A stretch of DNA of 64,000 bases, taken from a virus. The stretch spans positions 1 through 64,000 of IMG/VR virus record IMGVR_UViG_3300044796_000229; one strand, written 5' to 3'. A model generated the notes under the pieces. It searched no databases, was not told where the DNA came from, and was given only the letters and a program-made list of their open reading frames with translations. The position numbers were made by a program, and so were the translations under genes. Shown one piece after another: positions 15,228 to 24,638 of the stretch; within the stretch, counting starts at the first letter, position 1, and each line of letters begins with the position of its first letter.

Positions 15228-15371
15228 CCGAAGTTCAGACGGCAGTACCTACACGGAAACCTCTTCCGACAAATCTGTGATCGAAAACTGGTATCACCGC
15301 ACCATATCCCCTTGACCTACAACCAATAGTGCCTCATCAATCGGTTTCTCACCGAATATGGGGCACACCGT

Positions 15372-16031
15372 TTGTCAACCGACGAAGGTAAAGTCCAGGC
15401 TCGCCGCCAAAAGGTCGAGCAGATCCTTGTCCGTACCTATCACGCCCGATTGCGCGGATCGCTTCCTCCACGCGGCGCCGTTCAAATGGCCGACGCCCCC
15501 ACCGAAGCAGAACTATCAACACTCGATATCGCCCCGCGCGGTCCCGGTGTAGACCCGATCATCGAATCCCAATCCTCCGGTTCCTATGGACGAACCCTCC
15601 GCTGGCGTAACTCAGGGGAGCACCCCCTTACCCTTGCCTATGAGCGCGGCCAGATCACCGCCAACCATTTTGCCGCCGGCGAAAACCTGCGTGTTCTTGT
15701 CGAAACTCTTTACCGTTCCTCCAAAGACAGCACCGACATCGAACGTATCAGCGGTGGCGGCTCTTCCACCCCATGGTCGCAGCGCCAGGCCGATGCCGTT
15801 CGCCAACTCGCCCAGATCGAGAAGCGTTTGCGCAAGGCAGATTGGATCATCTGTAGAAAATTTTGTGGTGAGGGATACAAGATGTTGGAGGCCGTCCGCG
15901 CGGCAAACATAAGTTTCAATAAATTCCGTGTAGTTTCAAGGGTTTGTGTCGCGCTCGATTATCTCGCCGGAAACCGCAAGAAACACGCGCACAAACCTCA
16001 TCGCTCCAGAAAGCCTGCCGCAACCATTTGA
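15372..16031 (+). CDS. Hypothetical protein upstream of the terminase
   Basis: The frame opens at a TTG (15372); ATG 15486 is the conservative alternative and gives 181 residues. The region LAYERGQITANHFAAGENLRVL and a later helical block (RQADAVRQLAQIEKRL) suggest a DNA-associated all-alpha protein. Its position just before the terminase genes suits a late regulator or packaging accessory, but this is inference. Confidence 0.45.
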   Translation: MSTDEGKVQARRQKVEQILVRTYHARLRGSLPPRGAVQMADAPTEAELSTLDIAPRGPGVDPIIESQSSGSYGRTLRWRNSGEHPLTLAYERGQITANHFAAGENLRVLVETLYRSSKDSTDIERISGGGSSTPWSQRQADAVRQLAQIEKRLRKADWIICRKFCGEGYKMLEAVRAANISFNKFRVVSRVCVALDYLAGNRKKHAHKPHRSRKPAATI

Positions 16032-16127
16032 CATGGCGGGCAATTCACCATAACGATTTGGGCATTCTCAATTATTGCCACCGAGATTTTTCGGTTCTGC
16101 CGATCCCGGCGGCGCTGAAAAGGCCCC

Positions 16128-16583
16128 ATGCCAACGCCTCGAAAACCCAAGGAATTGCACAAACCACCTGGTCGGCCGTCGCATGTCCCGACCAAGGCGA
16201 CCATTGCCAAAGTCGAGGATTTTTTGCGGGCCGGGTTCAGACATTCGGTGATCGCTAAATATCTGCAAATCGACCAAGACACGTTCTCCAAGCACTATGC
16301 TGAACCAATCCGTCTCGCGCGGCTGGAATTCATGGGAGAGGGCGTCAGCAAATTGCATCTGGCGGTTAAGAAAGGCGAGGATTGGGCGCTTCGGTTCCTG
16401 TTGCAGATGCAGGCTCACGGCAAGGACTTCGAACATCCGTGGGGCAACCAAACGGCACTTACCGGCGCAGGCGGCAAAGACCTTTTCGCTGGGATGGAAC
16501 TAAGCAGGTTGACCGATGAGCAATACACGCAGCTCAAGTCGATCCTCGCCGCTGGCGGAGCTGCTATCCCGGATAGCGATTGA
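16128..16583 (+). CDS. terS: Terminase small subunit (probable)
   Basis: The 151-residue protein has a basic Pro-rich start (MPTPRKPKELHKPPGRPSHV) and a helix-turn-helix-like segment (AKVEDFLRAGFRHSVIAKYLQIDQDTF, residues about 25-52). This is typical of small terminase subunits that recognise the packaging site. Placement directly before the large subunit, overlapping it by 68 bases, supports the call. Confidence 0.65.
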   Translation: MPTPRKPKELHKPPGRPSHVPTKATIAKVEDFLRAGFRHSVIAKYLQIDQDTFSKHYAEPIRLARLEFMGEGVSKLHLAVKKGEDWALRFLLQMQAHGKDFEHPWGNQTALTGAGGKDLFAGMELSRLTDEQYTQLKSILAAGGAAIPDSD

Positions 16584-18654
16584 AGACCGGCGCCGCAAAG
16601 CGCTTCGCGAAGAACATCTGAACAAGACCAAGCAGGAACTACTCGACGAAAGCCGGGCGCGCTGCAAAACTCTAGCCGGGTTCGTTCGGGAAGCATGGCA
16701 TGTGCTGGAACCGCGGGCGCGTTATGTCCATGGACCGCATATCGATGCTATCTGCCAGCATCTTGAGGCAGTTTCGACCGGACAGATAAACCGGCTGCTT
16801 ATGAACGTCCCGCCTGGGGCAATGAAATCTCTGCTCACCAGCGTATTTTGGCCTGCCTACGAATGGGGTCCGCTGGGCATGTCGTCCATGCGCTATCTGG
16901 CGACGGCCTTCAATGACGGACCAGTCAAGCGCGATAGCCGCAAATGCCGCGATCTGGTCCTATCCGAGTGGTATCAGGAACGCTGGCCTTCGATTGTACT
17001 GACCCGCGCCGGCGAGACGTCTTTCGCCAATACGGCTACCGGTTCGCGAGAGGGCGTTGCCTTCGGGTCTTTGACCAGCCAGCGCGGCGATCGCCTGATT
17101 ATCGACGATCCGCAATCGATCAAAACAGCGGAATCGAAACTGCAGCTTGTCGAAACCACGCGCCTGTTTCGAGAAGGTGCGCTTAATCGTTTGAACGACC
17201 AGACGCTTTCGGCATTAATCTGCATCATGCAGCGTCTTGCGGTAAACGATATCAGCGATGCCTTTCTTGAGGTCGTGGCTGGCACGGTGCATCTTCGCCT
17301 CCCGATGGAATTCGAACGGTCCGCATGCTGTTACACGCGCATCGATTTTAAGGATTGGCGGACCGAAGAGGGCGAATTGCTGGAGCCGGTCCGCTTCCCG
17401 CGCCAAGTTATCGACGATCTCAAACGAGGCATGGGTGCTCACGCATACGCCGGGCAATATCAACAGCGCCCGACCGCCCGCGCTGGTGGGATGTTTCAAC
17501 GCGATTGGTTTGAAGGAAAGATCCTCGACGCTTTGCCAGCCGGTCTCACTCGCCGCGTGCGCAGTTGGGATTTGGCGGCTTCGGCTCCCGATGATAGCGC
17601 CGATCCAGATTTTACCGTTGGCGCTAAGATCGAGACCGACGACAAGATTTTCGTTATCAGCGACGTTGATGAGTTTCAGAAAAACCCCGGCGGCGTGCGC
17701 AAGGCGATCAAGGACAAGGCCAGGGCCGATACTGCCGCCTGCGACATCGCGATACCGGAAGATCCGGGCCAAGCTGGCAAGGACCAAGCGCAAAGCATCA
17801 TTTCGGAGAATGCCGGATATCGCATTACGGCCATTCGACAGACCGGCGACAAGGGAACGCGCGCCGATCCGTTTGCGGCCCAATGCGAGGCTGGAAATGT
17901 TTTCCTGCTCAAAGGGCCATGGAACGAATCCTTTATCGACCAACTCTGCGGATTTCCAAAGGGGCATGACGACCAAGTAGACGCGGTTTCGCAAGGCTTC
18001 AATTATCTCGCTGGTCAGCCCGCATCGTCATTCTTCGATCTGAACAGGATGCTTCTGCAAGGCTATCCAGTTCCAATGCCCGGACGTATCGACAGCATAT
18101 TCGCTGTCGTTTGCACCGCCATCAAAACCGGCAAGGAAAGCGATACGGCTGGCGTTGTGTATTTCGGGCGCCGCGAGTTTGGTGGATATCCGGTCACAAT
18201 CTTGGATTGGGACATCGCGCCGGTTGATGCAACGCTGATCGACGGCTGGTTCAAACAGATATTCGTCCGTGCCGAAGAGTTGGCAAAACAGTGTGCAGCG
18301 AGCGCGGGCTTTGTCGGCGCTTTCGTCCGCAACAAGGACAGCGGCGCGGTTCTGTTTTCCCAAGGCGAAAAACGCGGCCTCCCGGTCGTGGAGATCGAAG
18401 AGGATTTGGCCAAGCTGGGCGTAACCGAGCGCGCCATGAACGTTGCCCCTTACATCGACCAGGGCTCGGTAAAGATCGCAGGCCCCGCTTTCGAGAAGCG
18501 TATCGAACTCGGCGGCCAGATAAGGAACCATTTCGTGGACCAGTTGACCGCGTTTCGCCTCGATGACAAGGACGCGGCCAAGACGTCGGGCGATCTGCTT
18601 GATTGTCTGGTGTTCGGTATCGCCCTCGCGTTGGGCAATGCGGATGGACGGTAA
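16516..18654 (+). CDS. terL: Terminase large subunit with extra C-terminal domain
   Basis: This is the packaging motor (712 residues). The ATPase part has Walker A NVPPGAMKS (97-105) and Walker B LIIDDP (194-199). The nuclease part has RSWDLA (Asp352) and GHDDQVDA (483-490). Large subunits usually stop soon after the last motif, at about 480-560 residues. Here about 200 more residues follow, with DSIFAVVCTA (Asp526), a beta-rich centre and GDLLDCLVFGIALALG (692-707), which look like a second RNase H-type fold. The portal follows immediately at a GTG. Confidence 0.85.
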   Translation: MSNTRSSSRSSPLAELLSRIAIEDRRRKALREEHLNKTKQELLDESRARCKTLAGFVREAWHVLEPRARYVHGPHIDAICQHLEAVSTGQINRLLMNVPPGAMKSLLTSVFWPAYEWGPLGMSSMRYLATAFNDGPVKRDSRKCRDLVLSEWYQERWPSIVLTRAGETSFANTATGSREGVAFGSLTSQRGDRLIIDDPQSIKTAESKLQLVETTRLFREGALNRLNDQTLSALICIMQRLAVNDISDAFLEVVAGTVHLRLPMEFERSACCYTRIDFKDWRTEEGELLEPVRFPRQVIDDLKRGMGAHAYAGQYQQRPTARAGGMFQRDWFEGKILDALPAGLTRRVRSWDLAASAPDDSADPDFTVGAKIETDDKIFVISDVDEFQKNPGGVRKAIKDKARADTAACDIAIPEDPGQAGKDQAQSIISENAGYRITAIRQTGDKGTRADPFAAQCEAGNVFLLKGPWNESFIDQLCGFPKGHDDQVDAVSQGFNYLAGQPASSFFDLNRMLLQGYPVPMPGRIDSIFAVVCTAIKTGKESDTAGVVYFGRREFGGYPVTILDWDIAPVDATLIDGWFKQIFVRAEELAKQCAASAGFVGAFVRNKDSGAVLFSQGEKRGLPVVEIEEDLAKLGVTERAMNVAPYIDQGSVKIAGPAFEKRIELGGQIRNHFVDQLTAFRLDDKDAAKTSGDLLDCLVFGIALALGNADGR

Positions 18655-20172
18655 GTGAGCGCCGTTCCGTCTTCCGGCATTGATGTTCAGGGGGCAGGAC
18701 TTGGCACAGCGCTAACGGATTTGCTGTGCGTTGACGACATTCAGCCAGGTTCGGAACCGTCATATCAAACGTGTCGCGAAATATATCTCTACCATCCGCT
18801 CGGTGCGAAGATGGCAGAGGCGCCGATCAAGCTGGCGCAATCACAGAAGCGCGAGATCACGATCTCCGCAGCCTCCGGTATCGAAGAGCGCCTTCGCAAA
18901 GCCTTTCTCGAACAATGGAAGCTTCTGGACGCGGACGGCAATATCCTGAACCAGCGCACACTCGCGCGGGTTTACGGCATCAGCACCATCATTATGATGG
19001 CCGAAGGCGTGAAGCCGGAAGAGCCGATTGATTACGCGAAACTGCATGAGCTGAATATCAGCTTCAATATCCTGGACCCGCTGAACACCGGCGGCAGTCT
19101 GGTTCTCGATCAGAATCCGAACAGCATCACGTTCCAGAAGCCGGTAGCGGTCGCAGTCTCAGGACAGTCCTATCATCGTTCGCGCGCCCTTGTGGTGATG
19201 AACGAAAAGCCGTTTTACATCAGCTACACAAGTTCGGCGTTCGGATTTGTTGGCCGGTCGGTTTACCAGCGTGCGCTTTTCCCTCTGAAGAGCTTCATCA
19301 ACACGCTTGTTACTGATGACATGGTGACGAAAAAGGCCGGTCTTTTGATCGCGATGATCAAGATCGTGTCTTCCGCTGTGGACCGACTGCAGAAAGCGTT
19401 CGGTGCCATCAAGCGCAATCTGCTCAAAACGGCTGTGGTCGGAAACGTCCTGCAGGTGGGCGAAACCGACAAGATCGAGAGCCTGAACTTCCAGAACTTG
19501 GACGGCCCCTACGCACTGGTTCGCAAGAATATTCTGGAGAACATTGCAGTTTCGGCCGACATGCCGGCGGTGATGCTCAATAGCGAAACATTCGCGCAAG
19601 GCTTTGCGGACGGTTCGGAAGACGCCAAGAACGTCGCGCACTACATAGACCGTTGCCGCGAAGAGATGGCACCGCAATATTCGTGGTTCGACCTGATTTG
19701 CATGCACAAGGCATGGAGCCCGGCGTTCTACAAATCCATCCAGCACGAATTCCCGGAACGCTACGGCAAGGTGTCTTACGACCAGGCGTTCTACGAGTGG
19801 AAGAATTCGTTCAATGCAGCATGGCCGAATCTGCTCACCGAGCCGGACAGCGAAAAGGTCCGCACACAGGAAGTGAAACTGAAAGCCGCAGTTGCCGTGT
19901 TTCAGGTAATGGAACCGATCTGCGATCCAGAAAACAAAGCGACGATTGCTGGCTGGTTGGCTGACACCGTCAATAGCAACAAGGAGATGTTCCAGGTTCC
20001 GTTGACGCTCAATCTGGACGCGCTGGAAGCCTACGTGCCGCCGAAACAGGAAAGCGAACCGGAAGCAGGCCATCCATTCGCAGCGCAGGATTCGGTAACG
20101 GAATGGGCGCGCTCGCCATCTAGTCTGGCGCAGAAAGCCGCGCGTGCACCGCTCCGGCTTGCCGCCGAATAA
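18655..20172 (+). CDS. Portal protein (DUF1073 type)
   Basis: The start is a GTG placed right after the terminase stop. The 505-residue protein has the DUF1073-type portal pattern: YHPLGAKMAEAPIKLA, LARVYGISTIIM, FNILDP and AVSADMPAVMLNSETFAQGFADG. A dodecameric portal forms the DNA channel at the head-tail vertex. The same domain has been annotated as Acb1-like in some databases, but no phosphodiesterase motif is evident here. Confidence 0.8.
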   Translation: MSAVPSSGIDVQGAGLGTALTDLLCVDDIQPGSEPSYQTCREIYLYHPLGAKMAEAPIKLAQSQKREITISAASGIEERLRKAFLEQWKLLDADGNILNQRTLARVYGISTIIMMAEGVKPEEPIDYAKLHELNISFNILDPLNTGGSLVLDQNPNSITFQKPVAVAVSGQSYHRSRALVVMNEKPFYISYTSSAFGFVGRSVYQRALFPLKSFINTLVTDDMVTKKAGLLIAMIKIVSSAVDRLQKAFGAIKRNLLKTAVVGNVLQVGETDKIESLNFQNLDGPYALVRKNILENIAVSADMPAVMLNSETFAQGFADGSEDAKNVAHYIDRCREEMAPQYSWFDLICMHKAWSPAFYKSIQHEFPERYGKVSYDQAFYEWKNSFNAAWPNLLTEPDSEKVRTQEVKLKAAVAVFQVMEPICDPENKATIAGWLADTVNSNKEMFQVPLTLNLDALEAYVPPKQESEPEAGHPFAAQDSVTEWARSPSSLAQKAARAPLRLAAE

Positions 20173-20173
20173 C

Positions 20174-20398
20174 ATGGCGCTTTCTGGAGAAGATTTCTTC
20201 ATTGGCGTTCAAGAAATGCTCGGCAGCAAGGCGAAGTTCGAAGATGCCTGCAACCGCTATCGTCTAGCGTGTGCTGCACGGAATTGGGCTGCGGTTGATG
20301 TCTTGCAGCCCGAAGTCCTGGACGCCTGCGAAACCATGATGGACGCAGTAGCCATGGCGTACCGGCGTATCGAGGAAGCAGGACGCAATGGTCGATAA
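20174..20398 (+). CDS. Small hypothetical head-region protein
   Basis: The start is ATG 20174. The 74-residue product is all helical (GEDFFIGVQEMLGSKAKFEDA). It sits between portal and morphogenesis genes and overlaps the latter by 11 bases. The function is unknown. Confidence 0.5.
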   Translation: MALSGEDFFIGVQEMLGSKAKFEDACNRYRLACAARNWAAVDVLQPEVLDACETMMDAVAMAYRRIEEAGRNGR

Positions 20399-21224
20399 GG
20401 CGTTCGATTCGCTTTTGAAGGACGCCATAGACGATTTGGCCGAGCACGGATTCGACTCGGCAGAACGTGTCGCTATGTGGCAGGAACGCCTTCGCGATGC
20501 TGCGGAAACCGCGATGCGCTCGCCAGACGCTATCGACCAGATGGTCCGGGATGCCATGGTGGCGATCTACCGCAAGATGGTCGAACAGGGCGTTGTCCTG
20601 AAATATCATCCGGGCGTGAAGCGCTACACCGTGGATATGCTGAACGCACAGATGCGTAACGATCTGGACAAACGCATTCTCGCTGCGGCGGACCTAATCA
20701 AACTCAATCGCAAGCAGGCAGTGGAAAAAACGCTGCAACGATTTTCGGGATGGTCAACCAGCATTCCAAAGGGCGGCTCCGGCGTCATCGACAAACGCGA
20801 AGTTCGCGCGAACATCAAGAAGCCGGTGGCGCAAGAGAAGTTTGAAACGAACCGCGTTTTGATCGATCAGGGGCACAAACTCAGAGCGTCGATCTCGGAA
20901 GTGATTGCGCAGGACAACAATGCGCTCGCAATGCGCTGGTCAAGTCATTGGCGTCAACCAAACTATGACTACAGAGTTGAGCACAAAGAGCGCGATGGTC
21001 ACGTCTATGCAATCCGAAACAACTGGGCACTGAGTAAGGGACTCATGAATCCGGGACCGGATGGCTACTATGACCAAATCACTGCGGTTGCAGAGGAACC
21101 CTACTGCCGGTGTAATGCGGTGTGGTTGTACAATCTGTCGTCGCTTCCGTCGGAGATGCTAACCGTCAAAGGTCGCGCTGTCTTGGACGCCGCGCAAAGT
21201 CAACTCGAAAGACAATCCGCATGA
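20388..21224 (+). CDS. Mu gpF-like head morphogenesis protein
   Basis: The 278-residue protein is helical for the first 160 residues. It ends in a Mu gpF-like minor head domain with YRVEHKERDGHVYAIRNNWA, GPDGYYDQ and the Cys pair PYCRCNAVW. Members are minor capsid proteins that help head assembly. The position after the portal is typical. Confidence 0.75.
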   Translation: MVDKAFDSLLKDAIDDLAEHGFDSAERVAMWQERLRDAAETAMRSPDAIDQMVRDAMVAIYRKMVEQGVVLKYHPGVKRYTVDMLNAQMRNDLDKRILAAADLIKLNRKQAVEKTLQRFSGWSTSIPKGGSGVIDKREVRANIKKPVAQEKFETNRVLIDQGHKLRASISEVIAQDNNALAMRWSSHWRQPNYDYRVEHKERDGHVYAIRNNWALSKGLMNPGPDGYYDQITAVAEEPYCRCNAVWLYNLSSLPSEMLTVKGRAVLDAAQSQLERQSA

Positions 21225-21379
21225 CGCCGGACTTCATTGACCGCGCGATGTCAGATATTGCCGACGCGATTATTGGACGTACAAACTGCCCGAATGTTTT
21301 GCCCGATGCGGTGTGCGTCGATCCAGAATGTCCCTATTGCAAAACGCGCGAACCCGAAACTGAGGAACAGGCAGAATGA
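21221..21379 (+). CDS. Small Cys-rich protein
   Basis: The 52-residue product has four cysteines (NCPNVLPDAVCVDPECPYC), a possible zinc site. It is coupled by 4-base overlaps to genes on both sides. The function is unknown. Confidence 0.5.
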   Translation: MTPDFIDRAMSDIADAIIGRTNCPNVLPDAVCVDPECPYCKTREPETEEQAE

Positions 21380-21708
21380 CGAACGACCCGACCCGCGCGC
21401 CAGCCTATGCCATGCCTGTCTATATCGCGCCGGCCATCGGTTCGGTTCCGACAAATCTGGCCACCAATGCATCGACGCTGATCTATACTGGTCCGGGCTA
21501 TGTGGCGAGTTTGAACGTCAACACCGCCGGTACGACAAGCACGATCAAGATTTACGACGGCACGGATAATACCGGGATTTTGCTCGGAACGTGGTCAACA
21601 ACGGCGCAAGGATCGTTTCCGATCAATCTGCCGTTCGTGACTGGACTGTTCGTTATCACGGCGGGCGGCGCGGCTGCGGATCTAACCATTTCCTACGTTC
21701 CAGGCTGA
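21376..21708 (+). CDS. Beta-rich structural protein
   Basis: This 110-residue all-beta protein (TGPGYVASLNVNTAG, then STIKIYDGTDNTG) has no charged coiled parts. It resembles the C-terminal half of the product at 29333-29914 and may be a small virion decoration or fibre subunit. Its place in the head cluster supports a structural role. Confidence 0.5.
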   Translation: MTNDPTRAPAYAMPVYIAPAIGSVPTNLATNASTLIYTGPGYVASLNVNTAGTTSTIKIYDGTDNTGILLGTWSTTAQGSFPINLPFVTGLFVITAGGAAADLTISYVPG

Positions 21709-21709
21709 C

Positions 21710-23770
21710 ATGCCACTGCATGAAGGGGCAAAACCGGGCTCGAAGGAATTCGGCGAAAACATCGCGACCGAAATAAAGGCCGGAAAAAAACCCGCGCAAG
21801 CCGAAGCGATTGCATACCGTGAGTCGGGTGAGCACCGTTCCGATTCCGAAGCGCCCATTCGTGCTGCGGGCATTCTGTTTTTGACACCTGAGAACCAAGC
21901 GCTGTTTTTGAAGCGCGGTCTGGGAGGCGATTTTCCTGGGTTTTGGTGTTTACCAGGCGGCAAGCACGAAGGCACTGAAACGCTGGAAGAGACAGCGGTG
22001 CGCGAGGCGACGGAAGAGGCCAAAGGCTTCCCAGATGGGTCGCGCGAGGAACTGGCCCGCACGATCTCGAAAGGATTGCCCGCACCGCTCAATGCCGATC
22101 TGCCCGGTGAAGCCGCGCCATCGCAAAGCGTGGATTTCACGACGTTCGTTCAGCGGATCGACAAGGCATTCGAACCCGCACCGGATGAAGAGCATGTAGG
22201 TCATGCTTGGACACCAGCATCACAGCCGCCCGAACCGCTTCATCCCGGCGTAGCGATTGCCTTGCGCCGCCTGACCGCAGATGAACTCGGTATCGCGCGC
22301 ATGATGGCCCAAGGCGAGCTGACAAGCCCGCAGCGCTATATGAACGTGTCGCTTTTCGCCTTGCGCATCACTGGCACTGGCGCTGCAATCCGCAAGGAAA
22401 AGAAGGACAAGAAAACTGGCGACGTTATTCGCCCCGAAGAGTATGTCTGGCGCAAGCCGGAAAACTATCTGAATCCAGACTTCGTGGCCCGGTGCAATGG
22501 GCTGTCTGTTATCTGGGACCATCCTGAAGGCGCAACGCTCGATAGCGACGAATTCGGTCAACGCATCATCGGTTCGGTGATGTTGCCGTTCATCGGCGAC
22601 GGGGTTCATTTCCCAGCAGACGAAGTTTGGGGAATTTCGAAAATCTATGATGCGCCAGCCGCGCTCGTCATGGAGAAAATGCAGCTTTCAACTTCGCCAA
22701 CCGTGGTGCTCGGCAGCGAAGACGATCCGGACATCCGGCTCATTGCGGAAGATGGGAAAACGATTCTCATCGAAGGCACACCCAAACTCTTGGACCACGT
22801 GGCAATCGCAGGACGAGGTGTGTGGGATAAAGGCGGCAAACCAACAGGCGTTCTTTCAAACACAATCTATGGAGACGGAGAAACCGAAATGACCGAAGAA
22901 GAGAAGGCCGCTGCGGCCGACAAGGCACGCAAGGACGCCGAGGAAAAAGAGGCCAAGGAAAAGGCTGATCGCGAAAAGGCGGATGCCGACCGCAAGACGA
23001 TGGCCGACGCCATGGGTAGCATGGCCGATTCCTTGAAAAGCCTGAAAGAGCGCATGGACAGCATCGAAGGCAAGGCCGACAAAGCCTGTGCCGATGCGGA
23101 AGAGGCCAAGAAGAAGGCCGAAGGCACGCGCGAAGACGCCCGCAAGGACGGCGAGTCCGAAGAGGACTGGAAAGAGCGCATGGACAAAAAGCGCAAGGAC
23201 GCCGAAGAGGAAGAGGCGAAAGCCAAAAAGGACGCCGAAGAGAAGGCGGAAAAGGAAAAGGCGGACGCACAGGCGAAAGCCGACGCCGCGGCGGGCATCG
23301 GTGAAATCCGCAAGCAGGTCCAGGACTTGGTCATGCGCACACAGCCGCGTTCAGCCGAAGACAAGGCGAAGTTCGCAGATGCGCAGGCACGCGCCGATGG
23401 TGCCTATATCATGCTCGGCAGGCAGGCCCCGGCGCCGATGGATGGCGAATCCCTTCCCGACTATCGCCGCCGTCTCGCGACCGGCCTGAAGGCTCACAGT
23501 CCGTCATGGAAAGACGTCAAACTCGACGCCATCGCGGACGACGCGGCGTTCACGCCCATCGAGAAGCAGATTTTCGATGACGCGATCAGCTATGCCCGCC
23601 GTCCGGCGGAACATGGCAGCACCCAGCTTCGCACCGTCACCCGCAAACTCGAAAGCGGTCATACCGTCAACGAATTCTATGGACCGCCGGGCGACTGGAT
23701 GAACCGTTTTGCCGGCAATCGCCAGCGTGCGACCGGGGACTTCAAGAAGAGCGTCGGAGGCGCACGTTAA
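21710..23770 (+). CDS. Nudix + DUF2213 maturation protease + scaffold fusion
   Basis: The 686-residue protein is modular. Residues 1-40 (MPLHEGAKPGSKEFGENIAT) resemble DUF6496. Residues 50-170 are a Nudix hydrolase with box G84-x5-E90-x7-REATEEAKG, where an extra Lys shifts the final Gly by one. Residues about 205-390 (NPDFVARCNGLSVIWDHPEG) resemble DUF2213, a maturation-protease-like domain. Residues about 395-550 are a long Lys/Glu/Ala coiled coil suited to scaffolding. The position upstream of the capsid genes fits a protease-scaffold. Confidence 0.75.
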   Translation: MPLHEGAKPGSKEFGENIATEIKAGKKPAQAEAIAYRESGEHRSDSEAPIRAAGILFLTPENQALFLKRGLGGDFPGFWCLPGGKHEGTETLEETAVREATEEAKGFPDGSREELARTISKGLPAPLNADLPGEAAPSQSVDFTTFVQRIDKAFEPAPDEEHVGHAWTPASQPPEPLHPGVAIALRRLTADELGIARMMAQGELTSPQRYMNVSLFALRITGTGAAIRKEKKDKKTGDVIRPEEYVWRKPENYLNPDFVARCNGLSVIWDHPEGATLDSDEFGQRIIGSVMLPFIGDGVHFPADEVWGISKIYDAPAALVMEKMQLSTSPTVVLGSEDDPDIRLIAEDGKTILIEGTPKLLDHVAIAGRGVWDKGGKPTGVLSNTIYGDGETEMTEEEKAAAADKARKDAEEKEAKEKADREKADADRKTMADAMGSMADSLKSLKERMDSIEGKADKACADAEEAKKKAEGTREDARKDGESEEDWKERMDKKRKDAEEEEAKAKKDAEEKAEKEKADAQAKADAAAGIGEIRKQVQDLVMRTQPRSAEDKAKFADAQARADGAYIMLGRQAPAPMDGESLPDYRRRLATGLKAHSPSWKDVKLDAIADDAAFTPIEKQIFDDAISYARRPAEHGSTQLRTVTRKLESGHTVNEFYGPPGDWMNRFAGNRQRATGDFKKSVGGAR

Positions 23771-24628
23771 ATGACCGCACAAATCCCGTTCAATCCCAGC
23801 GCCACCACGGTCGCTGCAGGCGCGTTCGGCGTAGATTCGCTTGGCTTGGTCCAAGGCGATGCCTATCCGGATCCCGCAATCATCTACAAACGCGCTTCCG
23901 GCACGTTGGCGCAATCCGAAACGCTTCCCATGTGGGGCGGCGTTGGTATCTCGACCGACGTGGGCGGCGCGGCAGGCGGTCCCAATGGTGCGCTTGGCAC
24001 GATCATCACGCGCGCAACCTCGGAAGCGAACCTGATTGCGTTTTCGACCTGGTCCTATGGCCAAATCAATTCGCCGCAATCGCCGGTTCCGCTCGCCGGT
24101 TCCGGCATGCAGGTGGAATACTTCCGCCTCGGTTCCGGTGCACGCATCGTCCTTCAAGCCGATCCGTTGCTGGTCTCATTGCAGGGCGGTCTCACCACGC
24201 AACAGGTCGCGTGGGATTTCACCAACCAGCTTCTGGTTCCGTACATCGGCGCACTGACTGTCAGTTCGGGTTCCTATAACAACACGACTGGCATCGTCAC
24301 GCTGGTCATGTCGGCTCCGGTAACGTTCAGCCCCGGCGATTCGATTACCGTCGTGGTGACCGGCCATACGGGCAATGGCAATCTGCTTGCTGGCACCTAT
24401 ACGGCGCTCACCGCATCTGGAACGTCCGTGACCTACAACGCGGGTGCTGGCATCGGCGCGTCGGCCATCACGTCCGGCACGCTTACTGTCGGTGGCGCGG
24501 CCAGTTCGGCACTGGACGTTCAGGTGCTCGACATCGTCCCAACCAACTGCATGACCGTCGATTATCCGGTGGTCGGCGGCAACGCAACGTGGAACTTCAA
24601 CGGCGCCGCCGCTGTCGTCCTGATCTAA
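23771..24628 (+). CDS. Capsid-associated structural protein
   Basis: The 285-residue protein follows the protease and precedes the major capsid gene, the usual place of a decoration or accessory head protein. It is beta-rich, with GINSPQ-type surface loops, and contains an inserted Thr/Gly-rich beta-domain (about residues 158-245, GSYNNTTGIVTLVMSAPVTF) of the FCCH-like type also seen in tail genes. Confidence 0.6.
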   Translation: MTAQIPFNPSATTVAAGAFGVDSLGLVQGDAYPDPAIIYKRASGTLAQSETLPMWGGVGISTDVGGAAGGPNGALGTIITRATSEANLIAFSTWSYGQINSPQSPVPLAGSGMQVEYFRLGSGARIVLQADPLLVSLQGGLTTQQVAWDFTNQLLVPYIGALTVSSGSYNNTTGIVTLVMSAPVTFSPGDSITVVVTGHTGNGNLLAGTYTALTASGTSVTYNAGAGIGASAITSGTLTVGGAASSALDVQVLDIVPTNCMTVDYPVVGGNATWNFNGAAAVVLI

Positions 24629-24638
24629 GGAGAACGCC

